Under the pieces are notes generated by a model. That model was not told where the DNA came from, did no database searches, and saw only the letters and a list, made by a program, of their open reading frames with translations. From positions 1,021,912 to 1,085,911 of the forward strand of contig OX030956.1 of NCBI GenBank assembly GCA_943735955.1: a stretch of DNA of 64,000 nt, in the 5' to 3' direction. Positions 59,201-64,000 of this stretch are shown piece after piece (position 1 is the stretch's first letter; every line of letters starts with the position of its first letter). Both the position numbers and the translations under genes were made by a program. This DNA is from Piscicola geometra. Lineage: Eukaryota > Annelida > Clitellata > Hirudinida > Piscicolidae.

Positions 59201-62200
59201 TTTTTATTCTATTAGAAAATATCAAAACGTTCATTTTCAGGAAAAAAGTTTAAAAACAACAAATTTCAGTGTTTTCCAGTGAAAAAGATTTTACTAGTGT
59301 ATTTGATGATTGGGTTTTTTGCTGAAACTCTTTTTATTGGATATTTAGTCTTGAAATAAAATCTGTTTGCAACATCTTGAAAAAATCTGTAATAATAAAA
59401 GCATTAATTAGATTTCAATCAAACAGAATAAAATAACAAAGCTAGAAAAATTTACAAAAATCTTAAATTTCAAAAGTATTGTTTTGAAACTTTAAAAACG
59501 CGTTTTTTCTGTTCAATGAACACGTCAAAGCAAACAAATATAAATTATAAAAGTATGTTTTAAAATTAAACTTTTACATTTCAATTTTATATGTATAACC
59601 AAATGTTTAAATTTTTTTTGGTTACATTGATTATCTTTTTCATTATTCTCTTAGTACTTTTACTTTGAATAGAAATGAACAGAATGGAAAAATTAGTTTT
59701 AATTTTTTAAAAACCTTTTGATTCTTAATGCTACTTTATAAACTAAAACACAAATACAACATGGCAATAATAATATGAACACAAAAAAAACACTGGAACA
59801 CAAAATGGGCGATCTTGTATTCGTAATAATCCAATTACAACTTTAACTGTTTTTTAAAGAACCCTAGTGGGACCATTTACTGCAACAACTTCATAATTGA
59901 TTTAGTTGACTAAACTGTTTTCAGAGTTTTCTGTATTTTAACTTGGTTTTTTTAAAAATTTTAGAATTTTTATTTATTTATTTATAAAATATTTAGAGTT
60001 TTTAAATTGCATTATTAATCGTTACTTTAGATAAAGCCCTAAAGAACTTAAAAGAAGCTTTAAAGTGAATTCAAGAATAAGAGATTATGTTTGAATGTAT
60101 GAAGCAGTTAAGATAAGTATTGAAAATTGTATCAAACAGCAAAAGTTATTAAAACTATATTTTAACTTTTAGTCATTAGATTTTTAAATGATAATAAAAA
60201 AATGGGAATTTTAGCTTTTAAAGTATCAATGTAATTTTCGTACTTTCCAATTTTACGATTGTAAGAATGCAATTTGCTGCAAAAAACTAACTTTGAAAAA
60301 ATGAAATAATAATAGTAAAAACAATAAAATTTTCCGGATTATAGTTCTGAAATAATATAAAGATAAATAAAAACATTAATATTATGGTTTTTGAATTTTA
60401 AACACAAATGTGAATAATGCAAACACGCTAAAACTATGGATGGCAACGGGTCAAGTACACAAAAAAACATTTTGAACTCGAATAAATACATTTTTTTTAC
60501 AAAATAAAATTAAATAAATAGAAAAAGATTCATTTCCATGAGCAGGACACTATCAGCAATTTGTTTGGTATCCAGGTCTATTTGGACACTGAGTTTTGGG
60601 TCCGTTGGATTTAAGGAGACTTCATCCTAGAAGACTTCACTCTGGAGATTTCATTCTGCTGAGATTTCCTCTTGTGGATATTTCATTATGTGAAACTTCA
60701 GCTTGAATAAATTCGAAATTTATTTATTAAATATTCTTAACTTTCTTAACTACTGTAAAAATGCTAAACAAAGAGTATAAAATACCAAGAAAAATTAATT
60801 TTGATGATTGGAAGGCTAATTCATTATGAAAAGTATTATGATAACTGTAATTTTAACTTTAGGAAATAAGAAATAATTATAATTAACCAATAATTTTGCA
60901 ATTTATCTAAATAATTTTAATAGTTTAGAATAATTAATTTGTTGATGATTTTATTTATTTAGGGTGAAGTTTCTTATTTTGAAATCTCGACAAGATAAAG
61001 TCTTTTAGGAGGATGAATCCGCATACCAAAATAATAAGTAAGAAACTTTTCTATAACAAGCTTCAACATGGTGATGAAAGATAATTTCTTGAAATAGTTT
61101 GCACTTAAATCAGCACTTGAAACAATCGTCAAAGAATCGAACCACTTTCACGTTCCTCGCTATGTATTGCGAACCCAAAAAGGAACATGCGAATAGAACC
61201 TCAAAAAATTGAGTTATTTTCAAGAAAATTTCACTAAAAATATACATTCGACTTCAAAACTAAAAGTATGAAAGCTGAGACGCATTTTGTCAGAATGAGT
61301 TAAATCTTTTACCGAAAATTAATCCGCTTTTCAAAAACCAAGTGTATCTTCTTTGTGCAAAAAATAAAATTCTAATTGCAGACATTTTTTCGATGAAAAG
61401 GATGTTAAAAAATAACGAAATATAATTTTTTTAAACTTAAGAGAGTTTTAAGCAATTAGTTTTTTCGAATGAATAAAAGGTTTCCAACCTCCATTTTTGT
61501 GTCGGGTTTTATCAGTTTCAAAGGAATGAGTAGTATTTTTGACATACAGAATTAATCTTTGTTTTATCATATTTTTATTTTCAGTGTTCATCAAGTCCTA
61601 TGTGAACGCATTGCACTTTTCAAATCGATGATTATGCCTCCCTACATTAAAAGAGTGAGTGTTTTTGAGAAAAAATCGCTTTATCGACTTTTAAAAAAAA
61701 GTATAGTTTATCTTTTGTATTTTTCAAAAAAGCTGTGGTGTCAGATTTGGCTTCCAAAGCTATATGCGCTTTCAAGGACCTCAATCCCAAAATCATCTGA
61801 TGATTGGAGTGGTTCTCGTTTACTAAAGAACAAAGGGGGTTTTAACTCATAAAAAAAGCTTATTTTTTAAATTTGTGATAGAAAAAGGCTTGAATTTTCT
61901 TTTTAAATTTAACATTTTACCAAAAACAAAAAGTATGATATTTTCAACCATTAATTAGTTTTAATAACGTACAATCTCTTTTCAAATAAAAAATAAAAGT
62001 AATTTACGAGAAAATAAAGAAATAAAATAAAAAATCTTGGTAATTCTAGCCTATAAACGCGTTGATAAATAAAAGTTGTATAAACGCAAGCATAAAAGTC
62101 AACAGACAGATCCGTCTGGTGACCAATGGCTCAAAGAGGCTTTGACGTCGACTTGATAGCCGTTTGCAGGGTGAAAAAGAATTCAGGGATGGTGGAATTA

Positions 62201-63320
62201 AAAAAAAGAATAAATGGATTGATGCCATGTAAACTATCGTTCAAAACACAAAAACAGAATATGAATCAAAATAATAATTTTTAACTTTTAGAGTTCATTA
62301 TTTTTGAAAACATAAAAATTTTATAAACTAATATAGTTAATTATTTCAGCTTTAAAAATTTCGGAAAAATTGGGTTTTCATGGGAAACTTATAAATAGAT
62401 TATTCAATTATAAAATAAATAAAAATTTTCACCGAAAAGCAAATCAATATGAAGAGTAAGTGTTGTAATGGAAACTTTTCTAGAACACGGTTTTATGAGT
62501 TTCTATTAACTTTTCGGCATAACTAAGGGCTTTTAAGTTCTTTTTACTTCTTTTTTTTTAGCCAGGGCTAAAATTGAATAGTAAAAATACGTAAGAAATC
62601 ACTTACGTGACATTTTAAACTTAATTATTTCAAAAAAACTTACATTTTGAAATACTGTTTACCATTATTTTTATTTATAAACTCTCGCAGTGTCTACCAT
62701 AACTTTCAATGACAATTCACAGCACATTTACGCTGTAAGTCTTCCTTTATTGCTTACACTAGAACTCATCACATCTTTCCATTTTACAAAGATTACGCCG
62801 AACTTCTATTCAAATATTGTCCACGATCAGATGCTTAAACTCTACCACCCGGCAAGAATCCTTTCAAGCTGCGTGTGTCCGTGCGTGTAATGCGATTCAT
62901 TCAATGCGATTTGCTTTTATGAATATTTACTATCATAAATTTCATTTTGTAACTTACTTTTGTATTTTCATACTCCCTACTTTTTTAATCTTTTATATTT
63001 TAAAAAGATTTTATTTATTTATTATACACTCACTAAAAAATAACACTCGAAATCATACTTAACGACTTCATTATTGAAATACACAACACAAATCTCAATA
63101 CCAGGGGACCTCATAACTATAAATAATAAAAGGCAATAAAATTCACCTTTCTGGTTGAGGTAGGTGATGTTAGAACAGTGTTTGAAGTGGAACTGGTATT
63201 TGGAGATGCCAACACAAGGCTTCGCGTACGAGATAGACTGGCCACAAAAGTTATTGTCTCGGTCGTTGTAGTCGAAGTAGTATGCCCCGTGAAAAGGGCA
63301 ACTTATTGGAATCGCTGGAT
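41213..63320 (-). CDS. Large Cys-rich ectodomain protein with acidic linker and hydrophobic C-terminus (5' end beyond window)
   Basis: Minus-strand exons: 63320-63147, 49873-49764, 48849-48741, 46088-45893, 45024-44960, 44438-44373, 43669-43446, 42892-42784, 42442-42378 and 42211-41213, all in phase; 704 aa in view. The ectodomain shows repeated patterns: ISCPFHGAYYFDYNDRDNNF...KHCSNITYLNQK; MDCLAIWKDGSSLLLYAKV...YRCV; SCQGLNSYRDGRVVLEL; WLTSTTWRDLENKYILKF; QCVRIVKRGPFVVELQ; SACPLSGSFHY. From memory this is the layout of the uncharacterised metazoan DUF7042-DUF7045 secreted/membrane proteins; I could not check it. The last exon is acidic (EEEDEDDEDDDDVDDYY), then Gln/Asn/His-rich, and ends in hydrophobic segments (SSVLVLSLISCIYFFFSSFS) suggesting a GPI or membrane anchor. 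It begins in phase 1, so the signal peptide lies to the right. Exon 43669-43446 could instead extend to 43355 and skip the 42892 exon, also in phase. Confidence 0.72.
51288..51432. repeat. 145-bp foldback element with 10-bp perfect inverted ends
   Basis: TTCATGGCAC at the left is exactly complementary to GTGCCATGAA at the right. The interior is GC-richer than the surrounding intron. Confidence 0.4.
52160..52288 (+). repeat. tRNA-derived SINE-like sequence, left part
   Basis: It has an A-box-like GGATGGCTTAGATGG, ACTTGCGACTC in the middle, and a B-box-like GTTTGAATCCC about 50 bp on. The hAT element begins 130 bp into it. The sequence after the hAT right end (53831-53930, GC-richer then A-rich) is probably its continuation. 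Confidence 0.5.
52297..53822 (-). mobile_element. hAT-superfamily DNA transposon, 1526 bp, with intact 8-bp target-site duplication
   Basis: Terminal inverted repeats TAGAGGTCGGAC (left) and GTCTGACCTCCA (right) match at 10 of 12 positions. Both ends are flanked by the identical 8-mer ATGTGTAC (52289-52296 and 53823-53830), the duplication length characteristic of hAT. Both subterminal regions (52315-52530 and 53645-53790) consist of CCCGTCCCGTT / CCCGTTCCCG repeats, C-rich on the same strand. The coding remnant on the minus strand is a decayed hAT transposase. Confidence 0.88.
52699..53340 (-). pseudogene. Decayed hAT transposase, C-terminal part
   Basis: The minus-strand frame 53070-52699 encodes the hAT C-terminal dimerisation region (VLFYWSKMSNFKIQQEVAKI, then SASYIPCERNFSICGRL, then LNGLTRVKSNKDL). 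Upstream, around 53340-53240 in another frame, DAIDLIHMTACLLHPQYERI continues the transposase but runs into a stop. The DNA-binding and first catalytic regions are not seen. The element is not autonomous. Confidence 0.82.
57712..57777 (-). repeat. Dispersed repeat end, copy 3 (inverted)
   Basis: On the minus strand this reads GTGGTCTTAAAGCCCGTCCG, then GGTTTACGCCACGTTAATAA, nearly identical to copy 1, followed by TTGTATTGTATAA. Confidence 0.7.
57785..57868 (+). repeat. tRNA-like sequence (SINE head or decayed tRNA)
   Basis: GGGTGGCTAAATC, then CTTGCGACTTAGAGCC, then GTGGGTTCGATCCTTCAC and ACACCCTA. The acceptor-like ends (GGGTG/CACCC) and a T-arm-like hairpin can pair. The middle part ACTTGCGACT is shared with the SINE-like repeat at 52160. 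The anticodon arm does not fold well, so a functional tRNA is unlikely. Confidence 0.45.
60436..61020. mobile_element. Foldback/MITE-like element
   Basis: The left end (GGATGGCAACGGGTCAAG) matches the terminus of the 39789 element. Inside, 60611-60703 holds about six degenerate 15-17 bp units (GGAGATTTCATTCTG type), and 60961-61020 is an inverted counterpart (GGTGAAGTTTC...GAAATCTCG...GGATGAATCC). It is non-coding. The right boundary is uncertain. Confidence 0.4.
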
Positions 63321-64000
63321 CTGTAGATGGAGAGATGGTAAAATAGTTGGCGAGAGATGCTAAAGATCGTAAGTGAGATAGTGTAGGAAAAGATTTGTAA
63401 AATATAATGTTTTTCAATCGCTAAAAAGATCTAAACATCGTTTTTAAAGTTTTGTTTTGTTTTTTGGTGCTAATAATAAAAATGTACAAAGAAATTTCTT
63501 CGGCCTATTGAACGGTAATTAAATTAGTTTGAGTGCTATTTCCGTGCATGGGTGGTTGTTTGAGTGATTGGCGAGTGGAGTTCTGGAGTGACTGAGCAAT
63601 TTTATGATTGATCAAACAATAAACTTCGAAGTAGGTTGTGTGATTGATGCACTGAAAAATTGATTGAATTATAGATTATTGACCGCATGAGAAGACACAA
63701 GATAGATGGAAAGCCTGATCAATCAGTCATTTCGATCAGATACGCTAATTTAAATTATAGAGACTCTTTTTACATGAGCTCTATTAATTAAGAATAACGT
63801 TTTTGAAAACTGAGCAAAAAAGTCTGAAACACTAGACTTTATTACTAAATTATTTCAAAGATAATTTAGAGGATCTTGGTGGGAGCAGTTCGTTAGTACA
63901 CATTTTCTGTTTGAAAAGCTAAATTTTCAATGAAAATGATCATAAACTACAAGTTTAATTAACCCAGCAAACAACGGTATCCATGTGGCATGAAAAGTCA
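63321..64000. other. Right-edge sequence, probably intron of the Cys-rich ectodomain gene
   Basis: AT-rich, with no further exon recognised before the window ends. The next upstream exon must end in phase 1. Confidence 0.45.

Larger units (their letters stand above)
49874..63146 (-). other. 13.3-kb intron of the Cys-rich ectodomain gene
   Basis: The flanking exons join in phase 1 to read through NQK-D-LEMDCLAIWKDG, so no exon is missing. The intron is AT-rich and carries the hAT element, SINE-like repeats, dispersed repeat copy 3 and foldback elements. Short frames (57891-58121, 61559-61852) show no recognisable domain. Confidence 0.65.

Overview
The window is nuclear DNA from an intron-rich invertebrate animal. 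It is AT-rich, with many GT-AG introns, very long microsatellites, a CR1/Jockey-type LINE, hAT-type DNA elements and tRNA-derived SINE-like sequences. The gene content (LHFPL tetraspan, Ly6/Quiver-type protein, STT3B, VIP36-type lectin, a secreted EGF+FN3 protein) fits a lophotrochozoan such as a mollusc or annelid. That placement is an inference and is not secure. All gene models were read by eye from reading frames, splice-site consensus, phase agreement and remembered family sequences; no search was run.

Layout, left to right. A minus-strand gene for a secreted or receptor protein with two EGF-like modules and an FN3 module starts at 2136 and runs off the left edge. Only 192 bp away, a plus-strand gene (2329-3370, three exons) encodes an unrecognised 278-residue charged protein. 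After a repeat-rich gap, 7684-15927 holds an LHFPL-family tetraspan gene with a very long first exon. A short intronless Lys-rich/Cys-rich gene follows (17101-17586). Then come a minus-strand NDUFA7-like complex I subunit gene (18350-19134) and, 222 bp away and divergent, a plus-strand Ly6/Quiver-like gene (19357-20366).

The centrepiece is a complete 20-exon gene for STT3B, the catalytic subunit of oligosaccharyltransferase (20837-31260, 772 aa). Almost all its introns are packed with simple repeats that tend to be G/T-rich after the donor and C/A-rich before the acceptor. Next are a 5'-truncated LINE reverse transcriptase (32033-33136) and a complete nine-exon VIP36/LMAN2-like cargo lectin gene (34005-36491). 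STT3B and the lectin are both N-glycoprotein secretory-pathway proteins, but their adjacency need not be functional.

The right part carries a putative tiny Lys-rich protein gene (37632-38481, minus) and a large minus-strand gene (41213 to beyond 63320). The large gene encodes a Cys-rich ectodomain protein with an acidic linker and a hydrophobic C-terminus. Its 13.3-kb intron contains a hAT transposon with a perfect 8-bp target-site duplication, inserted beside or into a SINE-like repeat, plus several foldback elements.
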